A stretch of 64,000 nucleotides of DNA, taken from Phaseolus vulgaris. Its lineage: Eukaryota; Streptophyta; Magnoliopsida; Fabales; Fabaceae. Numbering within the stretch: the first letter of the stretch is position 1; each line of letters begins with the position of its first letter. The stretch spans positions 39,165,172 to 39,229,171 of the forward strand of contig NC_023759.2 in the NCBI RefSeq assembly GCF_000499845.2. The letters are read 5' to 3'. Shown piece after piece: positions 54,846 to 64,000 of the stretch. Under the pieces are notes generated by a model. That model had not been told where the DNA came from. It saw only the letters and a list, made by a program, of their open reading frames with translations, and searched no databases. The position numbers and the translations under genes were made by a program.

Positions 54846-55695
54846 CTGAGTAGAAAAACAACTTGTTGATTTCTCGTTTTAATCGGTTGTTTTTCTCTCA
54901 GCTTGTTTGAAGGGTTTTTAAATTATTTGACTTTGGTTGACTTTGTTGTCAAACCAATTTAGTCGGTTGTTTCGAAAAATCAACCGAATGTTTTTGAAAA
55001 TCCTTAACAGAATCCAGTTTAACTATTTCAATCAGTTTTGTTTGTTTTAAAATTGATTTGGCTTTTGCTCTAAACGTTTTTAATGACTGATTGGAGTATA
55101 AATAAGTGGTTATACGCTCCTGCTTGTTATGTATTCAAATTAACACTTTCAAAATCAATTTTTCCAAGATTGCTTAAGGCTTTGGATTTTTTGCTAAGAG
55201 TGGAATAGGACTGTTATGTATTCTTTCAATCCAATATGTGATTGTATCAGGTGTATTTTATTCCCTTCTTCCTTGATAATTGTATTTCTGTACTGGTGTT
55301 GCCAAGAAGTGTTGTGTGTTCATGAGGGGTTCAAGATCATCACTCTTGGTGTGTGTAGCTTGTAATCTAGGGTTGATTACATAGTGTATTCTCAGTGGTT
55401 TCTGAGGACTGGATGTAGCTCAGGTGTTGAGTGAACCAGTATAAACATTATGTGTTAATCTCTTTATCCTTACACTCTTTAAACTACTTTAGCTTTGTTT
55501 TTATAAAGTGTTGATAAAAACAATCGATTGTTTCGTAAAAAAAACAAGTTGATTTTCTGCATTAAGCTTAAAAACAGTTTTATATTTGGCTGGACAGATA
55601 TTTCATTGATTAATTCTTCATAGCCTTTCACTTTACCTTCAATACTTGCGAAAATCTTTCAAAAACAATTCACCCCCCTCTTGATTTAGCCCTAT
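54845..55695 (+). mobile_element. Copia-type LTR insertion in the CACTA element
   Basis: A TATA box (gtataaataagtgg, about 55097), a gtgaaccagtataaaca block (compare gtgaactagtataaaaac near 18355) and the end block acaattcacccccctcttgat (about 55659) make it a relative of the solo LTR at 17436-18886. No convincing duplication was found; the ends are approximate. Confidence 0.55.
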
Positions 55696-55799
55696 AATTC
55701 TAACCAAATTGATTTATACCCTTATATTAATGAGTAAGTTTAATTAGATGTCGTCAATTATTACTATTTCATATTTTAAATATTTACTAACTCTTTTCA

Positions 55800-56390
55800 T
55801 GGATGATATAGGGTTCATTGGCAGTTACTTGTCTTATCAATGGTTGATAAGACTGTTGTGTGGTTATGTTCCCTACACAAGAAGATATCCCCAACTCTTA
55901 TAGCTAAGTACACTATAAACTTCTGCATGTTACTAATTAAGCATTTACTTACGCGATTTTTTGTATTAATCAGCTCATGGCGTGGATATAACATCCTAAA
56001 AGGTGGATAAAACTAAAGGTTTGTAAATATTTTTATTTCTCTTTTCATTGTTTATGAATATTAACTTTTAATTTTTATTGAATTATAGTGTAATAAAAAA
56101 TCAGGAAGCTATGAGTGTGGTTATTACATTATGCAATGGATGGTTACCGTTGTAAAACTAGGCCTTAAAAGTGATTGGCATGAGGTAACATGATGGAAAA
56201 TTATCTTTATAATTCTTTAACATATATGTATATCTTAAAACTAATTTATGTCAACCGTATTTTGTAATGCAGTTCTTCACGGATGAGCAACCAATGTCTT
56301 CGGAAGTCATAGCATATGTGAGACATTCTTGGTCCAAATATTTTCTAAAATTTTATAACTCTAGGATAACTTATGATCAATAGTGTAGTG
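55800..56390 (+). pseudogene. CACTA second gene, Ulp1-like cysteine peptidase domain
   Basis: The text HWQLLVLSMVDKTVVWLCSL, then KKISPTLIAKY, then KSGSYECGYYIMQWMVTVV and FFTDEQPMSSEVIAYVRHSW with KYFLKFYNSRITYD matches the C48 (Ulp1) peptidase-like domain that many plant CACTA elements carry. The catalytic His (in HWQL) and Cys (in ECGYY) are both present. Small introns separate the pieces. The role of the domain in transposons is not established; in hosts Ulp1 removes SUMO. Confidence 0.75.
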
Positions 56391-56398
56391 TAGGAATT

Positions 56399-56399
<1 letters not shown>

Positions 56400-56437
<38 letters not shown>
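56400..56437. repeat. TA microsatellite
   Basis: About 18 TA units in a row follow the last Ulp1-like exon. Confidence 0.9.
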
Positions 56438-56440
<3 letters not shown>

Positions 56441-56545
56441 AGTGTTTGTAATACAATTTTATGAATATATAAAATTTGATTATCCGAATTTATGTGTTTG
56501 TCTGGTTGGGTTATAATTGAACAGGTTAATTTATATGAGAATTAG

Positions 56546-56856
56546 CACTACACAAAATGCACTAAAAAAACAACGATTTACAACAGCGGCTATTTACCAA
56601 AACCGCATTTATAAAATCCAACCCAAGATTTATAAATGCGGCTATGGTAATAGCCGCATTCATAAACGCATTACTCATCCCTATAAAAATCATTCAGAAG
56701 CATATACGAATGCGACTATTTACCATAGCTGCATTTATAAATGGCATTTACGAATGCGACTATTTACCCGCCTTCTTATATCTTCGATTTAAAACTATGT
56801 GTAGAACAAAGACAGCTATATAGCCACAGTTTTAAATATAAATTAGTCGCATTTCT
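56546..56856 (+). mobile_element. CACTA end fragment, cut by G2
   Basis: cactacacaaaatgcac starts a forward-oriented CACTA terminus. It is followed by subterminal palindromes (aatgcggctatggtaatagccgcatt and worn copies) like those at 49250-49440. It ends where G2 gag sequence begins, so the rest was lost or lies elsewhere. Confidence 0.55.
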
Positions 56857-56861
56857 GCACC

Positions 56862-57548
56862 ATCCGGCCGAGCCGTTTTACTGAAAGTCTCATCAAGAAG
56901 CCGCCTCAAGACATGGAAGACCTTCGAACTCGAGCAACCAAATTCATGCAACTCGAGGAACACATTGATTACCACCAACGGTTCAAAACCGTCGGATCCG
57001 GAGTCCTCAAAGACCAAACCCCGAGCAAAGAAAGAGAAGTCGAGACCGAACGAACCGTCCGAACCATTCCAAGGTCCGACCGGAACAGAGGAGGCCGAAT
57101 CCCCAGGTTTAACAGTTACACCCCCTTAACTGTGCCGAGGGGACGAGCCCTAGATGAAGCACTACAAACAGACTTAATCCCGATATTGAAGCAATATCAA
57201 ACGCCACCGAATGCAGATACCGCTAAGCATTGTCAATACCATCGAAACTTCGGCCACACGACCGAAGGATGTCAGGCGTTGAAGGACAAAATCGAAGAGC
57301 TCATCCATGCTGGCCATTTGCAGCAGTTCGTCACGAGGACAAGGAATTCAGGATCCCCACCATGGAGTACCGACCGCCCATCCCGTGGTGTGGACCGGTC
57401 ATACCGTAAGATTACAAACGCCGAACGGACCATAGCCAGACTTCGCGGAAACGCAGTGAAAGCCCCGTTCGGCATACACGTGCCTGCAGCACAAGTCCCG
57501 ACCGAAACGCCCGCCCTCGCCAACGAATCCGCGAAGTCATCAACATGA
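56862..57548 (+). pseudogene. gag: G2 gag, C-terminal fragment
   Basis: The frame is open from 56862 (SRFTESLIKKPPQDMEDLR), with the first ATG at 56913. It has a zinc-finger-like box KHCQYHRNFGHTTEGCQALK (about 57225-57285). It overlaps the pol frame by 4 bases at 57545-57548 (ATGA). The pol frame is open a little further upstream (reading IREVINMIVGP), so gag and pol may be joined by a frameshift in active relatives. Confidence 0.85.
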
Positions 57549-60500
57549 TTGTTGGACCCGTTACCTTGGGCGAACCGAACCACGAAGTAAATTACATAGC
57601 CGGGGGCTTTGCCGGTGGCGGGTGCTCAAATTCCGCCCGAAAGAAACATCTCCGGGACATCCAGTCCACTCATGCTACCACGAGGAGGCGTCCACACATA
57701 CCTCCAATCACTTTCACTGACGACGACTTCACAGCCACAGATCCAGCCCAGGACGACCCTATGGTAATCACCGTGGAAATTGACAAGTTCGTAATTGCCA
57801 AGACTTTGATCGACCAAGGTAGCTCGGTCGACATATTATACTGGGAAATCTTCAAGAAAATGCGCATCCCAGAATCAGATATTCAACCCTATAACGAACA
57901 AATAGTAGGGTTCTCAGGTGAACGGGTCGACACTAAGGGGTATATAGACTTATATACAACCTTTGGTGAGGAAGACGGTCTCCACAAAACAATAAACGTA
58001 CGATATCTTCTGGTGAACGCCCAAACTTCCTACAACATCCTGCTCGGTCGTCCGTCCATCAACAGATTGAAAGCCATTGTTTCCACCCCACACTTAGCCA
58101 TGAAATTCCCTTCGGCAAATAACGACATTGCGACAATCCATGTCGATCAAAAAACCGCTAGAGAATGTTATGTCGCAAGTTTGAAAAGTGAGCCAACTCG
58201 ACGGCTCTACACGACCAATCTGGACGACCGAACCCCGCAAAAAAGAGGACGATCCCCGACCCGACATTCCGGACAGCACATGTCCTGTCGACAAATGATA
58301 GCCCTTGTTGATCTCGACCCTCGTATGGACGATCCCCGTATGGAAGCAGGAGAAGACTTGCATCCGTTCCCACTTCGCGATGATCGCCACGCTACACATA
58401 TCGGCACTTCACTGAAGCCGGACGACCAAATTGCCATCGGCACGACACTTGTCAAAAATGCCGATCTGTTCGCATGGACGGTCGCTGACATGCCTGGTGT
58501 AGATCCACAAGTCATCACTCACCGATTATCACTGTATAAAGAGGCTAGGCCAATAGCTCAAAAGAAAAGACATCTAGGCGAGGAACGACGCCAAGCCGCA
58601 CGCGACGAAGCCGATAAACTGTTACAAGCTGGATTCATTCGGAAAGCCCATTACACCACATGGCTAGCCAACGTGGTTATGGTAAAGAAAGCAAACGGAA
58701 AATGGCGAATGTGCGTTGACTACACGGACCTCAATAAGGCATGCCCAAAAGACTCTTACCCTCTGCCTACCATTGATCGTCTCATTGATGGGGCGGCCGG
58801 ACATCACATCTTCAGCTTCCTTGATGCCTACTCAGGTTATAATCAAATCCAAATGCACCCGGCCGACCGAAAGAAGACAGCCTTCATGACTGATTTCGAT
58901 AATTTCTACTATGAAGTTATGCCCTTCGGACTCAAAAATGTCGGGGCCACTTATCAAAGACTAATGGACCATGTATTCCACGACATGATCGGCAGGAATG
59001 TTGAAGTCTATGTCGATGACATTGTTGTCAAGTTCGACTCATGCAAGCAACATATTGCCGACCTAAAAGAAGTTTTTCAGGCCCTCCGCCAACACCAGAT
59101 GCGACTCAATCCTGACAAGTGTGCGTTTGGCGTCGACGGGGGAAAGTTCTTAGGTTTTATGCTGACTCATAGAGGCATAGAAGCTAACCCTGAGAAATGT
59201 AAAGCTATTTCCGAAATGAGAAGTCCCAACTCCATTCAGGAAATTCAGAGACTCATCGGCCGACTCACCGCTCTATCCAGATTTGTTCCTAAACTTGCAG
59301 AACGAACGAGACCCATCGTCCGATTATTGAAAAGAGCATCCCGCTTTGAGTGGTCAGCCGAATGCGAGGAAATTTTCCTCCAATTGAAAACTTTTCTATC
59401 TTCCCCGCCGGTCATCCAGAAACCGGACGCCCGAGAGCCCATTATAGTCTATCTCGCTGTTTCACACGAAGCCGTCAGTTCAGTCTTAGTGCAAGAAATT
59501 AATTTTGAAGAACGGCCAGTTTATTTCGTCAGTCGCGCCCTCCATGGCGCCGAAATCCGATACCAAACGATCGAAAAGGTAGCTATGGCTCTCATTATTA
59601 CCGCCCGACGAATGCGTATGTATTTTCAAAATCATTGTATTATTGTTCGGACAAATTACCCCATTGTAAAGATTCTCACTAAGCCAGATTTAGCCGGACG
59701 AATGATCGGATGGACGATAGAACTATCCGAATTCCATATTCAGTACCAACCACGAGGAGCCATCAAGTCGCAAGCTCTTGCTGACTTCACAGCCGAACTC
59801 ACTCCTTCCTCAGCCGAGACTGAACACTCATCGTGGATCCTATACGTGGACGGCTCCTCCAACGAAAGGTCGTGCGGCGCTGGAGTCGTTTTGGAAGGCC
59901 CCGGCGAGATTGTCATCGAGCAAGCCCTAAAATTTGACTTCAAAACTTCAAACAATCAGGCCGAATATGAAGCCATTTTAGCCGGTCTACGCCTCGCTCA
60001 AGAATTGGAAATCACTAAGTTAATTTGTAAAAGTGATTCCAGGCTAGTCATCGGTCAACTTAATGACGAATATGAAGTCCGAGAAAGCTTTTTACAGCGA
60101 TACTATCACTTAGTCAAACAGTCGATGAGCACCTTTTCTGAAATTTCCATGCAGCACGTTCGATGCGATCACAATACTCGTGCGAACGCCTTGTCCCGGT
60201 TGGCAACCACGAAGTGTAAGGGAATGCATAGGTCGGTCATCCATGTTACGCTTGCGGGCCCAAGCATCGACCTACAGGAATGCCTAACGACCAACGCGGA
60301 ATCTACTTGGATTACCCCAATTAAGCAATATTTACTTGACGGCACATGTAGTCCTCTCGGCGAAAAAACCATGAAGCTGCAGGCCACCCGTTTTGTCTTA
60401 ATTGGCGACGACCTTTATCGTCGAGGTTATGCCCGACCACTCCTTAAATGTTTGACACCCGACCAAGCTTCTTATGTCGTCCGAGAGTTGCACGAAGGAA

Positions 60501-61531
60501 TTTGCAGAACTCACTCCGGCGCACGAACAATGGCTGCCAAAGTATTCCGGGCTGGATACTACTGGCCGACCGTCCAAGGCGACTGCACCAATTTCGTCCA
60601 AAAATGTCTTAAATGCCAAGAGTTTGGCACTCTGTCCCATCAAAAACCTGAGGAACTTCATTTTATGTTATCACCTTGGTCATTCGTCCAATGGGGTATG
60701 GACATCATTGGCCCTTTCGCCCCCGGTAAAGGCCAGTGTAAATTCTTACTGGTCGGCATTGATTACTTCACCAAGTGGATTGAAGCCGAGCCTCTGACTG
60801 CGATCACCGCCCGCAATGTCCAAAATTTCGTATGGAAAAATATCGTTCGCCGCTTCGGGCTTCCACAGATCATCATCACCGATAACGGTCGGCAATTCAC
60901 CGATCGAACGTTAGCTGAATTTTACGAGAAGCTCCACATCAAACACATCGCTAGTTCAGTCGAACATCCGCAAACAAACGGACAAGCAGAAGCTGCAAAC
61001 AAGGTCATCCTGAACGAACTGAAGAAACGTCTCAGCCCGGCAAAGGGTAACTGGACGGAAGACCTATTAGAGGTCTTATGGGCATATCGCTGTACTCCTC
61101 AGACGACTACACAAGAAACGCCGTACAGCCTGACGTATGGTACTGAAGCTATGATTCCCGTCGAGATTGGAGAACCTTCTCTCCGCCGACAAACCCTTTA
61201 TCTTGATCTAAACAAGGAAAGTCTCTCGGTCGGCCTCGATCTCATCAACGAACTTCGGGACAAGTGTAGAATTAGAGAAGAAGCATGCAAAATTCGGGCG
61301 GCCAGACGATACAACTCCAAGGTCAAACCGAGACTGTTCCACAAAGGCGACTTAGTATGGCGAATGCGGAGTAGCGCCAGGAAGGAAGGAGGCAAGTTCT
61401 CTAGCAATTGGGAAGGACCGTTCCGCATAGCAGATATGGCAGCTGATGGAGCCTATTACTTAGAACATTTATCTGGGAAGGACATACCGAGAACGTGGAA
61501 TGCCACGCATCTCAAATTTTATTACAGTTGA
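57545..61531 (+). CDS. pol: G2 pol polyprotein (protease, RT, RNase H, integrase), uninterrupted
   Basis: 1328 codons without a stop. Protease: LIDQGSSVDILYW (about 57808). RT: KWRMCVDYTDLNKACPKDSY, FLDAYSGYNQI with catalytic Asp present, PFGLKNVGATYQR, YVDDIVV (about 59010). RNase H: LYVDGSSNERSCGAGVVLEG and AEYEAILAGL. Integrase: zinc HHCC (HEGICRTHSGAR, QKCLKCQEFG), core Asp in WGMDIIGPFAPG, Asp in ITDNGRQF and Glu in NGQAEAANK, and C-terminal GPFRIADMAADGAYYLE. It ends ATHLKFYYS with TGA at 61529. All catalytic residues that I can check are present. The frame has no LTR promoter upstream, so expression would need read-through from a neighbour. Confidence 0.92.
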   Translation: MIVGPVTLGEPNHEVNYIAGGFAGGGCSNSARKKHLRDIQSTHATTRRRPHIPPITFTDDDFTATDPAQDDPMVITVEIDKFVIAKTLIDQGSSVDILYWEIFKKMRIPESDIQPYNEQIVGFSGERVDTKGYIDLYTTFGEEDGLHKTINVRYLLVNAQTSYNILLGRPSINRLKAIVSTPHLAMKFPSANNDIATIHVDQKTARECYVASLKSEPTRRLYTTNLDDRTPQKRGRSPTRHSGQHMSCRQMIALVDLDPRMDDPRMEAGEDLHPFPLRDDRHATHIGTSLKPDDQIAIGTTLVKNADLFAWTVADMPGVDPQVITHRLSLYKEARPIAQKKRHLGEERRQAARDEADKLLQAGFIRKAHYTTWLANVVMVKKANGKWRMCVDYTDLNKACPKDSYPLPTIDRLIDGAAGHHIFSFLDAYSGYNQIQMHPADRKKTAFMTDFDNFYYEVMPFGLKNVGATYQRLMDHVFHDMIGRNVEVYVDDIVVKFDSCKQHIADLKEVFQALRQHQMRLNPDKCAFGVDGGKFLGFMLTHRGIEANPEKCKAISEMRSPNSIQEIQRLIGRLTALSRFVPKLAERTRPIVRLLKRASRFEWSAECEEIFLQLKTFLSSPPVIQKPDAREPIIVYLAVSHEAVSSVLVQEINFEERPVYFVSRALHGAEIRYQTIEKVAMALIITARRMRMYFQNHCIIVRTNYPIVKILTKPDLAGRMIGWTIELSEFHIQYQPRGAIKSQALADFTAELTPSSAETEHSSWILYVDGSSNERSCGAGVVLEGPGEIVIEQALKFDFKTSNNQAEYEAILAGLRLAQELEITKLICKSDSRLVIGQLNDEYEVRESFLQRYYHLVKQSMSTFSEISMQHVRCDHNTRANALSRLATTKCKGMHRSVIHVTLAGPSIDLQECLTTNAESTWITPIKQYLLDGTCSPLGEKTMKLQATRFVLIGDDLYRRGYARPLLKCLTPDQASYVVRELHEGICRTHSGARTMAAKVFRAGYYWPTVQGDCTNFVQKCLKCQEFGTLSHQKPEELHFMLSPWSFVQWGMDIIGPFAPGKGQCKFLLVGIDYFTKWIEAEPLTAITARNVQNFVWKNIVRRFGLPQIIITDNGRQFTDRTLAEFYEKLHIKHIASSVEHPQTNGQAEAANKVILNELKKRLSPAKGNWTEDLLEVLWAYRCTPQTTTQETPYSLTYGTEAMIPVEIGEPSLRRQTLYLDLNKESLSVGLDLINELRDKCRIREEACKIRAARRYNSKVKPRLFHKGDLVWRMRSSARKEGGKFSSNWEGPFRIADMAADGAYYLEHLSGKDIPRTWNATHLKFYYS

Positions 61532-62160
61532 ACTTAATAAAAGTGTACTCTTTCCTCGCTCGGTCGATTTTTTCCCTAAGGAGGGTTTACGACCAAGAAG
61601 GTTTTAACGAGGCACTATAAATTAAAACCCAAGTCTCTTATTCCTTTTATTACTCTCAATCTATGCCTCGTTACATTATTACTGACGTAATCAGAATTAT
61701 TTATGCCTCGTTCGGCATCCGAATTATCATTACTTTAACGTAATCGGAATTATTTATGCCTCGTTCGGCATCAGAATTATCTTAATCAGAATTATTTATG
61801 CCTCGTCCGGCATCAGAATTAACTAACGTAATCAGAATTATTTATGCCTCGTTCGGCATCATAATTAACTTGTTACTTTAATGTAATCGAATTTATTTAT
61901 GCCTCGTCCGGCATCAGAATTAACATTAACGTAATCGAAATTATTTATGCCTCGTTCGGCATCTGAATTAACATTCACGTAATCCGAATCATCTATGTCT
62001 CGTTCGGCATTCGAATTACCCTATTCCTTCGAAAACCGAAATTACCTATGCCTCGTTCGGCACCCGCATTCATACATCATTACTTATATAAACCAAACCA
62101 CGTGTAGAAATTATAAATAATCGTTCGGCCTACGCACTATTCATACTAGCTAAATATTAA
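61532..62160 (+). repeat. G2 3' minisatellite (gcctcgttcggcat units)
   Basis: The block atgcctcg(t/c)(t/c)cggcatc...aattat recurs about nine times between 61662 and 62070 at 42-55 bp spacing (starts near 61663, 61703, 61756, 61798, 61844, 61899, 61947, 61994, 62048). The position right after integrase parallels the 37-bp array of G1, but the sequence is unrelated. Confidence 0.88.
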
Positions 62161-62209
62161 ATATTCAAAATGCAAGTGTGTATTGCCCACATGCCGGGCC
62201 CAACAATTT

Positions 62210-62632
62210 TTATGGCACATTGTTCATCAACTCTTCAAAAGAGGCGTCCGGCTGTGGGTCGGGGGTCTCCACCTCGGCCTCCTCATCTAAATTTTCATCG
62301 GGGTTGGCCGGCACCAACTTTCCATCAACTAGTATTTTCTCTATATCGTACCGGTCGTCCTCCAAGGGTGCTCCATGCAGGCAGGCCGCTTGACCGATGC
62401 CTAACCGAAAATATTCTTCGCTAATGCGAAGCATGAAATCTTGGCCTTTAGCCACTTCCGCTTTCAACACCTCCTCCGGTCGGCACCCTCCTTTAGTTGC
62501 GCCTCGAGGTTCTTCGTCAGTCCCTCTTGCGCTCTCACGGCCGCCTGTTTCTCCTCCACTTGGGCCTTCAACTTTTTGACCATCTCGGCCGACCCTAAAC
62601 CCTAATGCCTGACACCTCGAAATGCACATCAA
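62210..62632 (-). pseudogene. G2 antisense ORF remnant
   Basis: This is a 140-codon minus-strand frame between the minisatellite and the 3' LTR. Its C-terminal part (DDRYDIEKILVDGKLVPANP) parallels the end of the G1 antisense frame (VVDGKIVPSED) in both position and the DGK(I/L)VP motif. The long coiled coil and N-terminal domain of the G1 version are missing, so this is a truncated relative. Confidence 0.55.
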
Positions 62633-62665
62633 TCATTACGACTCTTCGGCTTTTATTCACCTCGA

Positions 62666-62678
62666 GCCTGGGGGCAAG
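62666..62678 (+). other. G2 polypurine tract
   Basis: gcctgggggcaag immediately precedes the 3' LTR start at 62679. Confidence 0.7.
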
Positions 62679-63122
62679 TGTACCGGTAGACACCGGACGG
62701 ACGTGGCCGACCGACCGAATGTATAATAAATGCAAGGGCATTTATGTAACAAGCCAAAGTAGTTAAGATACACCCCCGAAAAATAAGGAGAATGCGCTTA
62801 GAGAAGATATGTTCCCCGGGCATTCCGGAGCACGACTGGCAAGACCTATCCACAACCACCCTGAGCCCAAGGGATAGAAAGCCCATTAGGCAATCCTATA
62901 AATACTGTGCTCAAGCCAGAGAAAGGTACGTTTTCATTCACTTACTAAACCACACTTAGAATCTCATACTTACTTGAGCGTCGGAGTGCCTTCGCAGGTA
63001 CCCTCCCCGGCCCGACCGAAGGAGACACCAAGAAGGAACGACCGACCGAAGGAGAAGAAGATCGACACGTCAGCAATTACACCACGTCAACCGACCGTGC
63101 CTGGGCCCCATCTCTCCGTTCA
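62679..63122 (+). repeat. G2 3' LTR
   Basis: About 444 bp beginning tgtaccggtagacacc. The end is placed at gttca (63122) by the CA rule and the change to AT-rich flank, but cannot be confirmed. TATA box tataaata lies at 62897-62904. The block cttgagcgtcggagtgcc and gcaggt follow at about 62974-62999, as in the other gypsy LTRs. Confidence 0.8.
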
Positions 63123-63399
63123 AGTACAATTTTAATTATTAAGTATTTTATATCTTAAGTTAATTTTTATACTAATTAATTTAAAATTTAAAATAATTAA
63201 AAATTAAAATTTTAGTAATTAATATTAGATACCAATTTAAAAACTAAATTTATAAATATTTATTAATAATAAAACTATCTTATATACAAATAAAATTTTA
63301 ATTTATAAAATAATATTTAATTTAATAAATATAGTAATTAATTATTTTTTATTTCAAAAATTACATTTTATTTAATAATATTTTATAATAATAATTATT
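63123..63399. repeat. Dispersed AT-rich repeat, copy 3
   Basis: Strings such as aattaatattagataccaattt, tttataaaataatatttaattt and taatataatta-like words are shared with 14820-15430 and 12840-13050. The G2 LTR joins it directly. Confidence 0.35.
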
Positions 63400-63640
63400 T
63401 CAAGACTTGCCAGCTCAATCAAGTTGAAGACAATATTTTTTTTTATAGATGATATACTTTGTCTAATTGGTTTACGTAGAAAACAATTTATCTGCCTCAT
63501 GCTATTATTTAGAACAAGTGGTTTACGTAGACTTAGACTAGAAAACAATTTAGAACAAGTGGGGGTGTGAAAGTCTCATGCTCAGTTGGTGTAACCTCCC
63601 TCATATAATTAATTTTGGGTGTTTTTTGTTCGTGAGACTC
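63400..63640 (-). repeat. Orphan copy of the dirigent upstream region
   Basis: caagttgaagacaat, ttgtctaattggtttacgtag, acaatttagaacaagtg and cagttggtgtaacctcc appear in the same order and orientation as related blocks upstream of DIR2 (46940-47160). The TATA word is changed (tttagaac instead of tttataac). No dirigent coding sequence is attached. It also contains an internal duplication of gtttacgtaga...acaattt. Confidence 0.45.
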
Positions 63641-64000
63641 CTAATTTTATTTTATCAATTCATCTGATACAAAACTGTAGTAAGAGTGTGTATATATACT
63701 TATTGTAATATAACAATGAAAAATAAAATAATAAGAATCTTAATTATTTTATTAATATAAAAAATAACATGATTTCTTAGTTTCTATTAATATATTTGAT
63801 TGTCACTAAATTTAAATTACTAGATAATTTTATGTTCATGGGAAGAACGAAGCTAACACTAAAAAAATTAGTATATATTGATTAGTTTAGATGTAAAAAT
63901 AACTAGTCAAATAAACTATATTTTAGTAGCTAATAATCATAAAAATATTTATTTATTAAAAGATTTCTAATTAGGATATGATTAGAAGAATTTTTTTTAG
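63641..64000. other. AT-rich DNA to window end, no feature seen
   Basis: No gene, tandem array or transposon end was recognised. Confidence 0.5.

Larger units (their letters stand above)
49147..56400 (+). mobile_element. Decayed CACTA (En/Spm-type) element with two genes, 3' end not found
   Basis: The left terminus is cactagtgcaaaatg at 49147. Subterminal inverted words (gaatgcggctactacatatagccgcattc and kin) follow to about 49830. The interior holds a TNP2-like transposase pseudogene (50490-51770) and a second gene (51840-56390) ending in a Ulp1-like domain. Two LTR insertions break the second gene. A matching right terminus was not found before the G2 element; a partial forward-oriented CACTA end sits at 56546. 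Confidence 0.75.
56857..63122 (+). mobile_element. 5'-truncated Ty3-gypsy element, Tat type (G2)
   Basis: It starts inside gag and lacks the 5' LTR, primer site and gag N-terminus. It retains the end of gag, a full pol frame, a 3' minisatellite, an antisense-frame remnant, a polypurine tract and one 3' LTR. Protein boxes are close to those of G1, but base composition and codons differ clearly (G2 uses many cga, ccg and cgg codons), so the two belong to distinct families. Without a 5' LTR no duplication can be tested. Confidence 0.9.

Noticed and set aside
62170..62579. Plus-strand frames after the G2 minisatellite
   Set aside because: They are shadows of the minus-strand frame that shares a motif with the G1 antisense gene.

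Overview
This is a plant nuclear genome window and almost certainly a dicot; a legume is my best guess. That guess rests on two dirigent genes and on the style of the LTR and TRIM-like repeats, which is inference and not proof. Only two ordinary host genes look alive. They are a pair of single-exon dirigent genes of equal length (217 aa), both on the minus strand, at 32927-33580 (DIR1) and 45844-46497 (DIR2). Nearly everything else is transposable-element sequence, much of it nested, separated by very AT-rich DNA.

Layout. 1-434: 3' end of a LINE (LINE-3). 476-12630: complete Ty3-gypsy element of Tat type (G1) with two 927-bp LTRs, target duplication agtgt, a broken gag-pol and a long antisense gene region between integrase and 3' LTR. 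13054-13899: gypsy-type solo LTR (duplication ctaat). 16075-16740: TRIM-like repeat and a decayed LTR. 17436-18886: copia-type solo LTR (duplication aatct). 18982-21173: non-autonomous hAT-like element (8-bp duplication tagcttat) split by an internally deleted gypsy element at 19362-21066. 21604-30114: non-autonomous CACTA element (duplication ctt) that carries a captured expansin fragment and is split by a very young Ty1-copia element (24045-29280, duplication cagtt). 30115-37562: AT-rich DNA with DIR1. 37563-45100: LINE-1 with an 18-bp duplication, followed by DIR2. 47577-49016: 5'-truncated LINE-2 with a 16-bp duplication. 49147-56400: ruined CACTA element with TNP2-type transposase and a second gene ending in a Ulp1-like peptidase domain, itself broken by two LTR insertions. 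56857-63122: 5'-truncated gypsy element (G2) with an intact 1328-aa pol frame and one 3' LTR. The window ends in AT-rich DNA with a piece resembling the DIR2 upstream region.

How the parts relate. The dirigent genes look like a small tandem family pulled apart by LINE insertions; upstream sequence of DIR2 recurs at 46940-47160 and 63400-63640. The nesting gives relative ages: copia is younger than the CACTA element that holds it, the Athila-like element is younger than the hAT-like element, and the two LTR insertions are younger than the 49-56 kb CACTA element. G1 and G2 share a gene plan (gag, protease-RT-RNase H-integrase, 3' minisatellite, antisense reading frame). The three LINE ends share a hairpin just before the A-tail. 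I found no tRNA, rRNA, CRISPR array or bacterial feature. All boundaries were read by eye; no alignment or search was run.
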